In this document: positions 11,751-22,272 of the stretch, in pieces
How positions within the stretch are numbered: position 1 is the stretch's first letter
Layout of the letters: each line of letters opens with the position of its first letter
From: Undaria pinnatifida
Lineage: Eukaryota > Sar > Phaeophyceae > Laminariales > Alariaceae
Assembly (NCBI GenBank): GCA_012845835.1
Contig: JABAKD010000016.1
Location: 23,296,573-23,360,572 of the forward strand
Direction: 5' to 3'
DNA length: 64,000 bases
Notes under the pieces: model-generated
Seen by the model: the letters and a program-made list of their open reading frames with translations, nothing else
What the model was told of the DNA's origin: nothing
Database searches by the model: none
Made by a program: the position numbers and the translations under genes

Positions 11751-11783
11751 GGCGGACTCCCAAGCATTCCTTGTTGGGTTTTT

Positions 11784-11848
11784 TTAACCACCTACTGGCC
11801 CACATAGTCACGTGACTTCGTGGGCCAATGGGTAGTGCTATGTAACCG
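11784..11848. repeat. Second head-to-head tRNA-half hairpin at right element end
   Basis: An inverted tRNA-like 5' half (CTACTGGCCCACATAGTCAC) is followed at once by a direct one (GTGACTTCGTGGGCC through AATGGGTAGTGC). This lies at the extreme right end of the inserted element, next to the copia gag sequence. The left end (8291-8320) carries the corresponding 3' half. Confidence 0.7.
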
Positions 11849-11855
11849 TTATGTC

Positions 11856-12742
11856 CACCATCCATGTTATTACCAGACCGCAGAAGTGCGCCATCAGCGG
11901 TTTGGTACCGGCTGCTATTGATGCATCAAAGACCCCGAGAGGCCAATGGTGGCTCGGCTTGGTCATCCCAGAATCAGCAGACGCAGGTGCCGCTGGTCTG
12001 GCGGATGACTTCGCATAAGTAGCAGCAGGCGCGTCCGCTGCTGGCGCAGCTGCGTCGGCCAGGGAAGCACCCATAGCGCTAAACGAGAACCCAAATGTTG
12101 GTGGCTCGGGCTGAGGCGCCTGTGCCAGGTCAGTGCTCCCTATGTTTGTGCCCGGTTGGTCTTGCGGCATATGAAGCACCAGGTTCGACGGCGCCTGCTG
12201 AAGTTCCCTGTTCCTGTGGCATTCGACGTTGCTGTGGGAGTTGATCTTGTGAAGCGCGCACACCACTTGAGCGAAGAGTCGCTTCCTCAGTCTTTCTCAC
12301 CCTTTTTCCCCTGTTTGGGGCGACCCTTCTTCACCAGCTCAGGGCAGTCGCGCTTGAAGTGGTGGTAGGACTTGTAATGGTGGCATTGATCAGTGCTAGA
12401 CACAGTCACCACCGTTCATGCTGCCCCCCCATCTCCCGAGAACCCGATTATTTTGACCCTGTGAGCTTTAACTGTAATGTATGCTAACTTGATGGTCGCG
12501 AAGTATAGCGCCGAGTAAAGGCGTCTGTTCGCTGTTCTCCACGCATCGGCTGCAGCTATGATGACCTCGGTGTCGGCGGTGTAATGTACCTCGAGCACGG
12601 TTAGTAGCTCCGTCGCGTAAAGACGAGTTGCTTGGTAAACCTTTTCACTCCACTCGTGGCAATTGGCCTGTCTATCGCAGTTTCTACTAGCCTCCAATGC
12701 TCGGTTGAACCAAGAGGAAGACAATTCCACCATCTCTACCAT
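11856..12742 (-). pseudogene. copia element 1 gag
   Basis: Capsid-like polyprotein of copia element 1. The N-terminal half (12416-12742) is a helical, Ala/Arg-rich frame with EVIIAAADAWRTANRRLYSA, in keeping with copia gag. After one in-frame stop at 12416 the same frame continues to a zinc knuckle at about 12344-12385. This reads CHHYKSYHHFKRDC, a C-x2-C-x4-H-x4-C pattern in which the second Cys has become Tyr. A frameshift near 12290 then leads to an Ala/Pro-rich spacer (11838-12266) ending VITWMVD. That is the normal lead-in to the copia protease motif found across the insertion at 8284. Confidence 0.82.
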
Positions 12743-14215
12743 CGAGGATGCTACACCGGTTGTGTATAGACTTGATTAGATTGTACCTCGGACGCTCACA
12801 ACCTATGTCTGTCGGATACACTTCCAGTCTCCGCCCGAACTCCTGTGCTCCACAAAGGCACGAAAAGACCTACCACAGGTGGGTAAGCTGCAGTGCTGTG
12901 GTGTCGGGGTCGCAAGCTCCGGCCACGTCCTGAAGGAACACGTGTCAGATGTACTGCTCAGACATGCTACACATCTTTCGGTGCAGACGTTTGGCTGCAG
13001 ATAAAAGCTAACAGGCCGAGTCAGATCCTTCGCGTTCACACGCACTCAGGCCAGCACGCAAAAGGTATCTAGGATAGACTCAATCTCGCGTGAACGACGC
13101 ACGCGCAGGTGAGTAAAAGTGCATCTATTCACGTGTATGCATGTGCTGGCGTACTGCCACGCCCAGCCTACGTAAGCAGATCTTCAACCTACACACGCTA
13201 CCGAGACGGCACTCAGCACGTGGAGATATGTTGGACATATTGGAATATGGGCTCTGCAGTCCATTAGTATCTCATTGAATCTTGGTCACTATCTTGAGTA
13301 AAACTGAGCATCATAGTTCCACATGGGGATAAATTCAATATGCGGCGAACTAGAAGTTTGTTGTTTCTAGCCGACATACTGTATCGGAATCAGCACACCT
13401 GTATCGGGAAGTTTATCGTAGTACATGGCAATTAATTAGCGTACCACCATACGTATCAGAAGAACGTTACAGAAAACGTCACGTATACCGTTGCAAGGGC
13501 GTCTACATAATACGTTGCAGGAAACAAGACGGACTACCGTAGAGTACACCAGCCCGTAGCTCGGGCATAGTCCCGAGATCAGGTGAAGGCACCCCCCACC
13601 TCGACCACCACTTCCTTCTTCTTCCTCCTTCTTTCGTCTTTCTTCTCCTTCCCTCTCCTTCCTGCTTCCTTCTTCTTCCTCCTCCTTTCACTTCTTCTCT
13701 TCTTCTCTTCCTTCCTTGTTTTGGCCACATAAGCGCCACTTCCAAACCATTTTCTTTTTTATGCCTCACAAGTGATCTTAACAGATACTTCGGTGCCACC
13801 TCTGCAGCTCTTGCCACAGCGTCAGAGCCGCGGTACACATAATTCCTTCAGGACATACTTCACCCCGCGAAGAAATTCGCGCAGGTCATCTGGGAGTTAG
13901 TTGCGCACAACTAAGTACCAAATGTTGCACAACCCAGTTCGCCGACCGAAAACAACGACTAGACGTTCCAGCTCCCGAATGCTTTGCACAAGCAGCATCT
14001 TACCGAATGTGCAGCCGTCAACCCAGGTGATCAGTCCGGGCCCAGTAGCAGACGGGTTGACTCAGTGCGACCACCAGCAGAAGCTCACTCCAGCAGAACG
14101 CTGCCTGCGTGTAGAAACGTGTGTGTGCGCGCACGTCAACAAGCGGTCGGCGACAGAAAGTCACCATCCCCAACCGAAGCTGTCCACTCGCCACGCTCGA
14201 GGTCATAGCCTATCA
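12743..14215. other. Untranslated leader region of copia element 1
   Basis: Lies between gag and the 5' LTR on the minus strand. No family motif is seen in any frame. Just inside the 5' LTR the minus strand reads TGATAGGCTATGACCTCGAG (14196-14215), the position expected for the primer-binding site, although I could not match it with confidence to a particular tRNA. A polypyrimidine tract occupies 13599-13740. Confidence 0.55.
13599..13740 (+). repeat. Polypyrimidine (TTCTTCC-type) tract
   Basis: About 140 bp of nearly uninterrupted pyrimidines on the plus strand, built of CTTC and TTCC units with only scattered purines. Such tracts can form triplex DNA. The Lys/Arg/Gly-rich minus-strand frame at 13503-13838 is a by-product of this composition. 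Confidence 0.85.
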
Positions 14216-14601
14216 TGTATATTTTGGTGGGTACCCTTGACACTGCGACGAGACATTGTGTACTCGACGATAATCGATATGGCGACATTGAGAGCGGGAA
14301 CTGAGAAGTAGAAGATACTTCGGTGCAGTGGAGACGATGACATGGTGTTACAGACACGGCGCTTAATTGGCCAGCACACACAGAAATATAACAAAGAGGA
14401 TGCAAGAGTCCAGACGATGGCAGCTTCCCAGAAACGCTAGGACAGCTAAGATACCATTACGATCCAGAGAGGTCAGCAAAGAGTGAGGTAGCAGGTTCAG
14501 TAATTCCTCCCTAATACGTTACATTCCAACCGACACATAAGATCTATGATACGCACGAGAGCGACGCTATGACTAGTACAGGACATGTACCAACATTTCC
14601 A
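14216..14601 (-). repeat. 5' LTR of copia element 1
   Basis: Partner of the LTR at 3936-4359, same orientation. The outer edge on the minus strand begins TGGAAATGTTGG. It shares the TAGAAGATACTTCGGTGCAG and GATCCAGAGAGGTCAGCAA blocks with the other LTR but has several indels, showing long independent decay. Confidence 0.82.
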
Positions 14602-15819
14602 TGTTAGAAATTGATTTAACGCGCCATCTCCTGATCGCAGAACGAGGTGGTATACTCTAGAGTGGGGATGATAAAAGGGCCCCGGTGTGATATTTTCTTG
14701 ACCACAGTGTACTGCATGAATGGGGTTATCGAGTGTTACGTATAATGAAGGGGTGGTTTTTGTGTGTTGTGTTATCCAATTTGTGTCAAGTGTTTTTTGC
14801 CACTCTTCGTTCAAAGAGGGTAGGGCCAGGGGAACCCCCCGGGGCTAGCGAGCACGCAACCCCCTTCCAGCACCCGCACAAGTCACCTACCACCACGGTC
14901 AAGATACCCCGGCCCCCCATCCGGCAAACAAACCTCATTACGTTCACCGGCCGTCAATGTAATTTGCATTCAGATCGAAGGTGGGCTTAGCCCAGGTGAT
15001 TTTATATTAGAGAGTTTCGGGAAACAAAATGGAAAACAAAGTGAAAATGCTCAAGGGCGGTTGCTCATGGTTGGGGCGTGCTTGCAGGATTTTTAATTTG
15101 CATGTATGAAATTAAAGAAATGCTCAGGGGCTCTTTGCCAAGCTCTACAATAATCTACAGAGAGCTCATCACGTAGTATCTGCGCTTGACATGCAACGAG
15201 CTTCGAGCTTCTTGCCGGTCTACCACACACGGGGCTCCACCACCTTTCGCCGCGACCTGCTCCCTCCGCCTCTCTATCCCAATTTTAAAATGGCCAGGTG
15301 TCGTCGCTGTCCTTCTTGCCGTCACCCAGCTCAAGGTTGCGTTGCTTGCTTACCTGATAGCGTTGCGTTGCGTTGGGTACTCAACAACAGCATCCACTTC
15401 CCCTCCTGTCATCATGTAGCCTGGTAGATTAAACATGCTGTGTTGCTTTCGCCGCCACAGCAGTATCACCAACCGACGACCGGTTGGAAGAGCTGACAGG
15501 CTCTGATACTCTACGCTTTGGCAGCGAGTGGGCGTCCACCCCGCCAACCTTCCTCGCTGTGACCCAGCTTGAGAGGCTTCTTGTCATACCTGTTTCTCTC
15601 CTACTCGTTCGAGGCCTAAAAATGATCTGCCTGCTGAGATCTATCGTGGGACACTGTTACTCATTTCGTCCCCACAGCGTCACGAAATCACTCCTAGTTC
15701 GAGCAGATGGCGGGCCCTGCCATGCTACGCATTAGGCGAGTCAGCGTTCGTTTTTATAGTGGTGAAGGCAACCTAATGCCGTGTGTGCTCTATTCCCTAA
15801 CCATAACCGATCATAGTCT
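14602..15819. other. No confirmed gene; possible CXXC-like finger at 15290-15370
   Basis: No RNA gene or clear repeat. The plus strand at 15290-15370 encodes CRRCPSCRHPAQGCVACLPD, whose C-x2-C-x2-C-x6-C-x2-C spacing recalls CXXC zinc fingers. One expected Cys and the downstream K-F-G-G motif are missing, and the frame is short (78 codons). It could be an exon fragment or chance. Confidence 0.3.
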
Positions 15820-15937
15820 GTTGCTCAGGGTTGGGAGCTATATGTGAAGCCTTCCCCCTGACCAAGCAGGTTGCCCAGGTCTTGTTTTAGCAGTCAACAT
15901 ATTTTACGCGGGTAAACTTCGACAAACCCGGAGCAAC
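15820..15937 (+). mobile_element. Small MITE, copy 1
   Basis: 118 bp beginning GTTGCTCAGGGTTG and ending in an imperfect inverse (AAACCCGGAGCAAC). It matches 52629-52739 along its length (GAGCTA, CTCCCTGA-like and AAGCAGGTTGC blocks; a shared TTTTACGCGG/TTTCACGCGG segment). No coding capacity. The superfamily is undetermined because no target duplication is visible. Confidence 0.7.
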
Positions 15938-16409
15938 GCTACCCTTGACCATTTTATTTCTCTTCACTTTTTCTTCTTCCGAAACTCACTATTATGAGAG
16001 GTTGGACCACTCGGAGGAGCATGCGGTGGGGGCGAACGCTGAGACACTGTCATGTCTACGAAATGAGGTATGGGGCATGTATACGATGATAATGTAGACC
16101 ATGTCTTTGCGTCGGTCGAACGCCTGGTAATGTCATGCAATGCATTTCTCGTACTGAGGCACCCGCACATGATCGTCAAAGCCACAAGCCGTAGGTTTAC
16201 TCGCGGGAAATTGTAGAAGTTTTCTATCTGTGCAGTCTTGCCGACGCGAGCGCCGACAATATACTAGAGATCAAAGGACGGATCCGAATACCACGGGCAT
16301 GCTTCGAACGGATGAAGCGGTAGCTGTATGATGTGAATACCGCGTCGTTCACGCCGAAGATGCGCATGCGTAACGCCGAGCAAGGCAATAACGACGCTGC
16401 TATACGAAT

Positions 16410-16945
16410 GTGTGGCGTGGACGCCGGGTCTGGAGCGCTTGGCTGGGCCCAGAATGGCTCACCACGAGCGGCGTGATAAGTGTGTTCTCGTTTTCCGCGT
16501 TATCCGTCAGCGCACCCCTGGTATCCTGTGGACACCCGAAGGTGCCAATGGTTGCTTCCACGGGCGACCGCGGCACCCGGACTTCGCTCGCATGGAAACT
16601 CGCGGGTGCCTTTGTGGGGTGCCTTTGTGGGGTGCCTTTGTGGGGTACCTAATACACTTCATGATAACAACTATTGATATTGGCGCCACGTTATGGGGTT
16701 GCATGGAGCGCTTTCACCCTAACCTGACCCCATCCTAGCCCTACGACGTTTGGGGTGACCGAGCGAGCGCCCGAGGGAATGCCCACGAGAACCAACACGG
16801 GATGCCACGGGAGATCCCGCCGGCAACAGTAAGTGATTTCGCGAGATGCCGAGTTACATCGTGGGATGCGATGTGGACACCCACGGCCTCCCGCAGGTGC
16901 ACCCACGGATGTCTGTGGCAAATCCCGCGAGCGCCCACGCAAAAG
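16410..16945. repeat. CCACGG-rich segment with imperfect inverted symmetry
   Basis: The two halves (16500-16645 and 16745-16945) carry recurrent CACCCG/CACGG-type motifs of the same flavour as the foldback element at 44093-45272. Overlapping frames on both strands (for example 16412-16738 plus and 16507-16704 minus) follow from the composition. I see no gene here. Confidence 0.4.
16605..16643 (+). repeat. 13-bp tandem repeat, three perfect units
   Basis: GGTGCCTTTGTGG occurs three times in a row without a mismatch, followed by a partial unit. Perfect identity in otherwise diverged DNA suggests recent slippage. Confidence 0.9.
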
Positions 16946-18348
16946 CCAGAGACTGTGACATATTGACAATGAGCTTCTCCTACGGATCATTGTCTTCCAT
17001 GACCGAGGACCAACCGACCCTATCACACCAAGCATGTCATGTAGACCATGTTATGCCGTACGTCACGGTGATCAAGAAAGCGTGAGGTAAGAGCGTTGAG
17101 ACAACCATTAGTAAATAGCCTCCACTACATGCAGAGGGCGTACAGGGGGAGTACAGCAGACGAATACTCAGCGTCTAACCCGCCCGGTATTATCCGGGGC
17201 GATGACTCGTCTGGAGAATCCGGGACCAGGTCCACTAATACCGAATGGCGTCCAGGTTGCAGCGAACGGCTTCGGGGTGCTTTGGCCACGGAGGATTTCT
17301 TGTCGGGGTTCCCTTTGGTTAACTGCTGTGTGCGGCGTGGGTCTTGCATTCTCCGGGTTGTTTTCTTTTTTTACTTCCCGTGCCCGGTACGTCGTCGTTT
17401 CGTTCGCTGTCCTCGGTGCATTTGCGATAATTTTAGTTTTTTCTTTTTCACATTAAAAACCCAGCCTGAGTGCTGCCCCCGGCGCCGATTGGGTGGTGCT
17501 ATCTGCTTTGTTGCCGACTATCTTGTTTTTAGAGTACGTTGAAGTTGTTGCCGTTGCCTATCGTGTTCAACTCAACTTAATGTTGGGATTTTCTGGGCAC
17601 TTCTTCCCTCCCCTCCTTGGCCTTCTCTTTTTTCTTCTTCTTTCTTCTGTCGTGTTGATTTCTCATAATAATTCGCATTGTTCTTGGCTGCTGTCCCCTG
17701 CAAGTTGTCTGGTGTACCGTGGCTTGTACCTGTTCCTCTTTCGTATTGGGTGCGTTTGGTATTGCTTGGACGAACCGCCCTTGCTGCCGGGGCGACGGTT
17801 ATCCCCGCCTCGTGGTCTGTGACCAGAGAGCTAGCTCTCTCTATGCTGAGGGACCGGTATCTCGGCACGGACACTGCGGCTGCTGGACTTCAACAGATAG
17901 AAATAACCCAGAACGAATCGTAATGTAAAGGACACACAACGCACATGTTGTGACGCAGAATTTGGAATAGTATAACGTATATCTCTACATTTGATCATAC
18001 TCGTGTACAGTGGGGGTTCGGTGGATGGCCAAACGACGATGTCCGTGTTCGTTGTTCGGTTGACCTGAACATCAAATGATGGTTTCATGATTTAGAGGGT
18101 ATAGCGTCGACGTCAGAGGCATCCTTATGAAAAGATCTTTCGTGGTTTGGGACGAGAGGCTCTTTACGAGCTGCTCGACGAGCCCTCGCTCTGCTCTCTC
18201 ACTCTTTACTCTGTGGTTCGATGCGACGAATGTATATGCTATCACCTAACCGTGGGGCGGTCAGTCCATCCGACATTGGCACTTGAGACAGTGCCGTCTA
18301 CAACATCTTGGGTTCAATACGTCTGGTGCCAAAAAAGCAAGGATGTCC
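16946..18348. other. No confirmed gene; possible upstream end of copia element 2
   Basis: This is where the leader and 5' LTR of copia element 2 would be expected, but I could not identify an LTR pair. Frames over the T-rich stretch 17340-17700 are not convincing. At 17860-17890 a GGCACGGACACTG core recurs at 29330 and 57236. Confidence 0.35.
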
Positions 18349-19830
18349 AACGTGGGTCCGGTTGGCGAGGCGCCCAACCCCGCGATTCCAGCGCTGAGAC
18401 GTGAAGTTCAGAAAATGATCGGCGCTAGCGATGGCATGTGATACATGCCATGAGGATCCATCATGGTCAACTTCAAGGGGGACGTCGACCAAGTACAGTC
18501 CAGTGGGGCCGATGACGGCTCTGCTGTACTGAATCCTGGCAATGCTGTGTTGCTGGGGAGCACAGCCACAGAATGTCTGTTCCTACTGCTGTTGTGTACG
18601 CTCAACCTACTGCGGGAGAGCCCACAATATGATAAACAGCAGCAGCAAGAGACACGATGTTCCGTGACGGTGCGTTACGAAATGTCGGAGAGATGGAACG
18701 CAGAGGAGTTGCTGTCCCTATCGAGGTTGGCCCAGCGACGACCAAATCACACCAACTCGGAGGAGCTGGAGACCAGCCGAATGGGGCTGGAGAGAGGGGT
18801 ATATACCCCAGCGGTGACCTTGGTGTTATTGGTAGTGTGATGACGTCGGGTATAGTGGGCTTCAAGCACCCTTCCGGACCGCCGTTCGGTGGGAAAAAAA
18901 AGGAAGGTACTCCCGGGACGAAAGATGGTAAACCTCACTCTAAACGATGGGCTATTTCGGTGTCTTTGTTTCGTACGCTGCGCAGTACATCTCTCTAGGG
19001 GAGCTAGACACCGGTAACCAGTTACTGGATGATAGCGGGGTTAGCCCCGAGCTTTTTCACAAGCGAACGTTTGCATTGATTTTCCTGCCCACGGCTGATA
19101 ACGTCAAAAGCGATAAGATCATACTTGCACAGGTATGTCTCGCTGTCAATGATGCGAGCTACGGCCACGTCGGGCATTTTGCGACAGCTAGACAACTTAA
19201 GGATAGCGCAGGGGGTCAATCCTCCTCTGGAGATGACAAGGATAGATGGTCTTACCGCAGAGATACGTCCAGTTGGTATGACACCTGACTATATCACATG
19301 CTGCACACCGTATTCATTGATGGTTTTCCACCCGAGGACGAAGTGGAGGTCATCACTCTGGACCTCGCGATGGAATCGGCCTCGATGACATCATGAACGC
19401 TGTGCGAGAGGGGCACTAGCAACTGCCTGTCAACAAGAATAAGGGGTCGGATGCGGGCCTGGTGAGTGGGTCGAACGGACCGTGCCACGTACGCTGGCGA
19501 TGGTGCCGGCGGCGACCACAGCGCAGGCAGATCCTGTGGCAGAGAAACCCACGGTCGGGGCAGTAAGAAAAAGTCACCAACGAAGACGGTAGTGGCCCCG
19601 CCGGTGGTAGAAGCACCACCGAGGACGGTGGTTGTTTTGGTGCGACTGCCTGTGGTGGAGACATCAGCGCCAAAGCCGCCGAAAGAAAAGCCCACACGGG
19701 GGTGTTTCAAGTTTGGATAGGAGGGCCATCAGGTCTACCATTGCACGATAAAGCTATGCAGTCGCTGCCACAGGTGGGGGCAGAACGCTGCTCTCTGGCC
19801 CGACTGATTCTACGATAGCCCCTCCCGAAA
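18349..19830 (+). pseudogene. copia element 2 gag
   Basis: The start region reads MSNVGPVGEAPNPAIPALRR, then breaks. Around 19297-19380 a gag-like segment reads MLHTVFIDGFPPEDEVEV and, in another frame, DDIMNAVREGH, resembling the helical core seen in copia gags. Near the end, after a basic and Pro-rich spacer (19560-19690), a zinc knuckle reads CFKFG-stop-EGHQVYHC, that is C-x2-C-x4-H-x4-C with the second Cys changed to Phe and an in-frame stop. A second Cys pair, LCSRCHRWG, follows. The 5' limit is uncertain. Confidence 0.65.
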
Positions 19831-19859
19831 CCAGCGATTGTCTTTAACGAAGTTTTTGT

Positions 19860-20460
19860 GGTTTGTCGACACACGGAAGGATTCACTTAAAAACAAAGTA
19901 TCCATATATTTTATTTTGTGCAAAGGCCTATCGATCAATGATATCAGGGTGTCGAGCGACACCGTGTTTTAAGGAGGTACGACTGGGAGATGGTTTTGAA
20001 ACTGGCAATTTCGTTAAAGAAAAGTTTGGGGGGCTACCGCCGAACGACTCCCGCACAGCAAGGAAAAGACTTTATCGCGGTAGCGCACCAGGTTGGAGTA
20101 AGGCTCGACGTCGTTCCCGAAGACGGTGATGGTGATGCGCTTCAGGTCTCGGCGTCAATGGCAACTGAAACCGGCCGGTGCGATGATGCAATAAGCGTAA
20201 TGGAGGTTGGGGAGTTGGTCTGACCGGTAGGCGACGAGAGTTTGACATGCCAAGTGGGGGGTGTACTCACGTGACGTCTTCAGCTGACAGATGGAATAGA
20301 ACAGAGAGCGTAGTTGGAAAATGAATATCGCCGCCAGCGCAACTCGTTTTATCGAAGGATGCCTTGCACTCCAACAGTTCGCCCTCGAGGACGATCCCAT
20401 GCTGCTCCGCGGACTTTCATTGGAGTAGAACCTCGTGATCGTGTCCAGCAAGGCAGGTGG
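19860..20460 (+). pseudogene. copia element 2 protease region (probable)
   Basis: This lies between the gag zinc knuckle and the GAG-pre/integrase region, exactly where the protease should be. A frame beginning near 19860 reads LWFVDTRK, which may be a decayed active site (W-x-V-D-S/T-G), and FKEVRLGDGFETGN follows, resembling a protease flap-type segment. Multiple stops and shifts prevent a firm call. Confidence 0.4.
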
Positions 20461-22272
20461 AAGTCGCTGATGTTAATCGTAGACTTCTTGGGCAGTTCCC
20501 CTTGGGCGAGTACAGCACAGGTATGCTCCCCACTTCTGCTGTCGATGTTGTAACCGTAAAGGCCGAACAGGGTCCCACTCAACAGGAATACGACCGAGCG
20601 CTCTCACTTGAGTGTAACGACAACACTGGTGGGGCGCCCATCGAAACCGGGTCCGTTCTCGATAAGCTTCACAGCTTAAACTGGTGGTAACGCAAAGATC
20701 GGGTAATTTCGCAACGTCTGCCAGCAACACGTCCACCAAATCGTTTCCGGCATGAACAATAAAGCTCAAAGCACCCTATCGGGGTGCTCCATGGCTAAGG
20801 GCTTCCGCAAAGTTATTAAGCCGTCCACCAGCAGAAAAAAAAAACAGGAGGTTTTCGGTGGATTTGGCAGGGCCGAATATGGTAGAGTCTATCGGCACGT
20901 GAACCGATACACACTAAACGGCTACCGTAGGGGGGACGTCTTTTCGCAGTGGCTCGCGGTCACTTGCGTGATTGACCCCCCGGTTCCTCCGTGGTCTTCA
21001 GCTTGCAAGCTGCGTGAATTTCGTTACATGAACCTACAACGGAAAGTTGAGCTACGCCGCGCCAAAGCACCATCTAGAGTCTTGTTGTCCTTGAGGTGCA
21101 CAGTCACTGGTGCGAGTGGCTCAATCCCGGCATTGAATATGTGTGTATGATACTACAACGATAGAGTGTGATAGAGTATGACAGTGCTCCCAATACCGTA
21201 TCCTTGGTGTCCACTCAACACCGATAATGGCTGCTCCACGCTTTTTCGTCGGAATTGTTGTTGTACTTTGTCCGACACAAATCGGACGCCCCAGAACAGT
21301 TCGAGCAGTTCCTTGTGAATACCCCTGCCAGGGTGGTAATGGCTCGATGAGATGATGGTGGCGATTTCCGCCGGGGAAAATTGGGAGGCTTGTGTGCATG
21401 GAGGGATGTCTAGTAGGAGTTCACGACGATGGGGAGTCCTCAATTCAATGGGGTAGCGCAGCGCGTGTAATAGGTTTGATCAAGATGGCCGCAATAACCG
21501 GCCCAATCCAGGCGTCTGAGCTCTTTCCCGCCGTGCAATTTCTGGCCGCTGACTCATTGTGGGTTGAATCGTCCCCCTGGGCGTGCGATTCTGTGAATCG
21601 CACAGCGACCACGGCAAATCTAAGTAGCAAGCCGCCGTATGAGATGTGGCGTGGTTGCCGCCCCTGGCAGTGTTTCTACCGCTCCTCTAGCCTGGCTACT
21701 GCAGCTACTGCAAAGTGAAGATAAACCTACGTCACAGGCAATTGCACAACAGTGTTGTTAGCTTGTGGCTCTAGTCCCAACCACCCTGGAGACTCTGTAC
21801 GAGTGCTGACTAGGCACCGTAATTTCATATTCACACGAACTGTCACCCTGAAAACGTGTATTGCCTGCACCACCTGTAGCTGCACAGACGAACGACTCCT
21901 TGCCTGCGGAAGGTGGTTCAACGTGGGCAGCGAGAGCACGTCGGATCAAAGTGTGGGAGGGGGGGAGTGGATGATCTCATAAATTACCTGACTTGTCTAG
22001 ACGACCTCGACGTGGCGTAGGATTGTGATGTAGACGCGTTCTTGCAGGAACGCCAGCTACAAGCGTCTGTCGCGGGCGGGGTCGGTGACGGGACAGCCGA
22101 GACGACAGATTACTTTAAAGGGGGCCGTGTTGGGAGGGCCGATAGCGATTCCAGCTTAGCATCGACTATCGACCAAGAGAGCGGTGTGGATCCAACCGCG
22201 GTGCTGTGGAGCAAGGCGGCGCACGAGCTTAGCTCGACCACTGCGACCCCCAAGACGACAAACCACACATAA
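20461..22272 (+). pseudogene. copia element 2 integrase
   Basis: The zinc-binding end of the integrase reads GCSMAKGFRKVIKPSTSRKK, followed after a one-base shift by RRFSVDLAGPNMVESIG, the copia V-x-x-D-x-x-G-P block with the first catalytic Asp. Around 21416-21465 the frame EFTTMGSPQFNGVAQRV supplies the catalytic Glu and the S-P-x-x-N-G-x-A-x-R motif. Then come NRTATTANLSSKPPYEMW and, after a stop, NHPGDSVRVLTRHRN, which match copia integrase C-terminal sequence. An acidic tail at 21910-22270 (DAFLQERQLQASVAGG) leads toward RT. At least four frame changes are needed. Confidence 0.85.

Larger units (their letters stand above)
8285..11852. mobile_element. Non-coding TIR element with tRNA-like ends, inserted in copia 1
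   Basis: A 3568 bp segment lies exactly between the gag end and the protease active site of copia element 1. It has ~245 bp terminal inverted repeats (8326-8570 and 11511-11750, about 80% identical by eye). Inside are a head module (about 8604-9330), a module at 9720-10240, C-rich modules with poly-C runs (10240-11160), and a tail module (about 11160-11465). The same internal modules recur, rearranged, between 24.8 and 34.4 kb. I see no coding capacity, so it must depend on enzymes from elsewhere. Long TIRs would suit a non-autonomous MULE, but the apparent 3-bp duplication does not fit that family. Confidence 0.8.
3936..14601 (-). mobile_element. Ty1/copia LTR retrotransposon 1 (degenerate, interrupted)
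   Basis: Read on the minus strand this is 5' LTR, leader, gag, protease, integrase, RT, RNase H, 3' LTR. The order integrase before RT is diagnostic of copia. The two LTR-like segments (14216-14601 and 3936-4359) are the same orientation and share long blocks such as TAGAAGATACTTCGGTGCAG and GATCCAGAGAGGTCAGCAA. A polypurine tract, AAGGGGGAG on the minus strand, abuts the 3' LTR at 4365-4373. Pol and gag carry frameshifts and stops. A separate 3.57 kb element at 8285-11852 splits gag from protease, so the original copia unit was about 7.1 kb. The LTRs differ by many substitutions and indels, so the insertion is old. Flanking target duplications could not be resolved. Confidence 0.9.

Noticed and set aside
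13503-13838. Lys/Arg/Gly-rich minus-strand frame
   Set aside because: Translation of the polypyrimidine tract in the copia leader; no codon or motif support.
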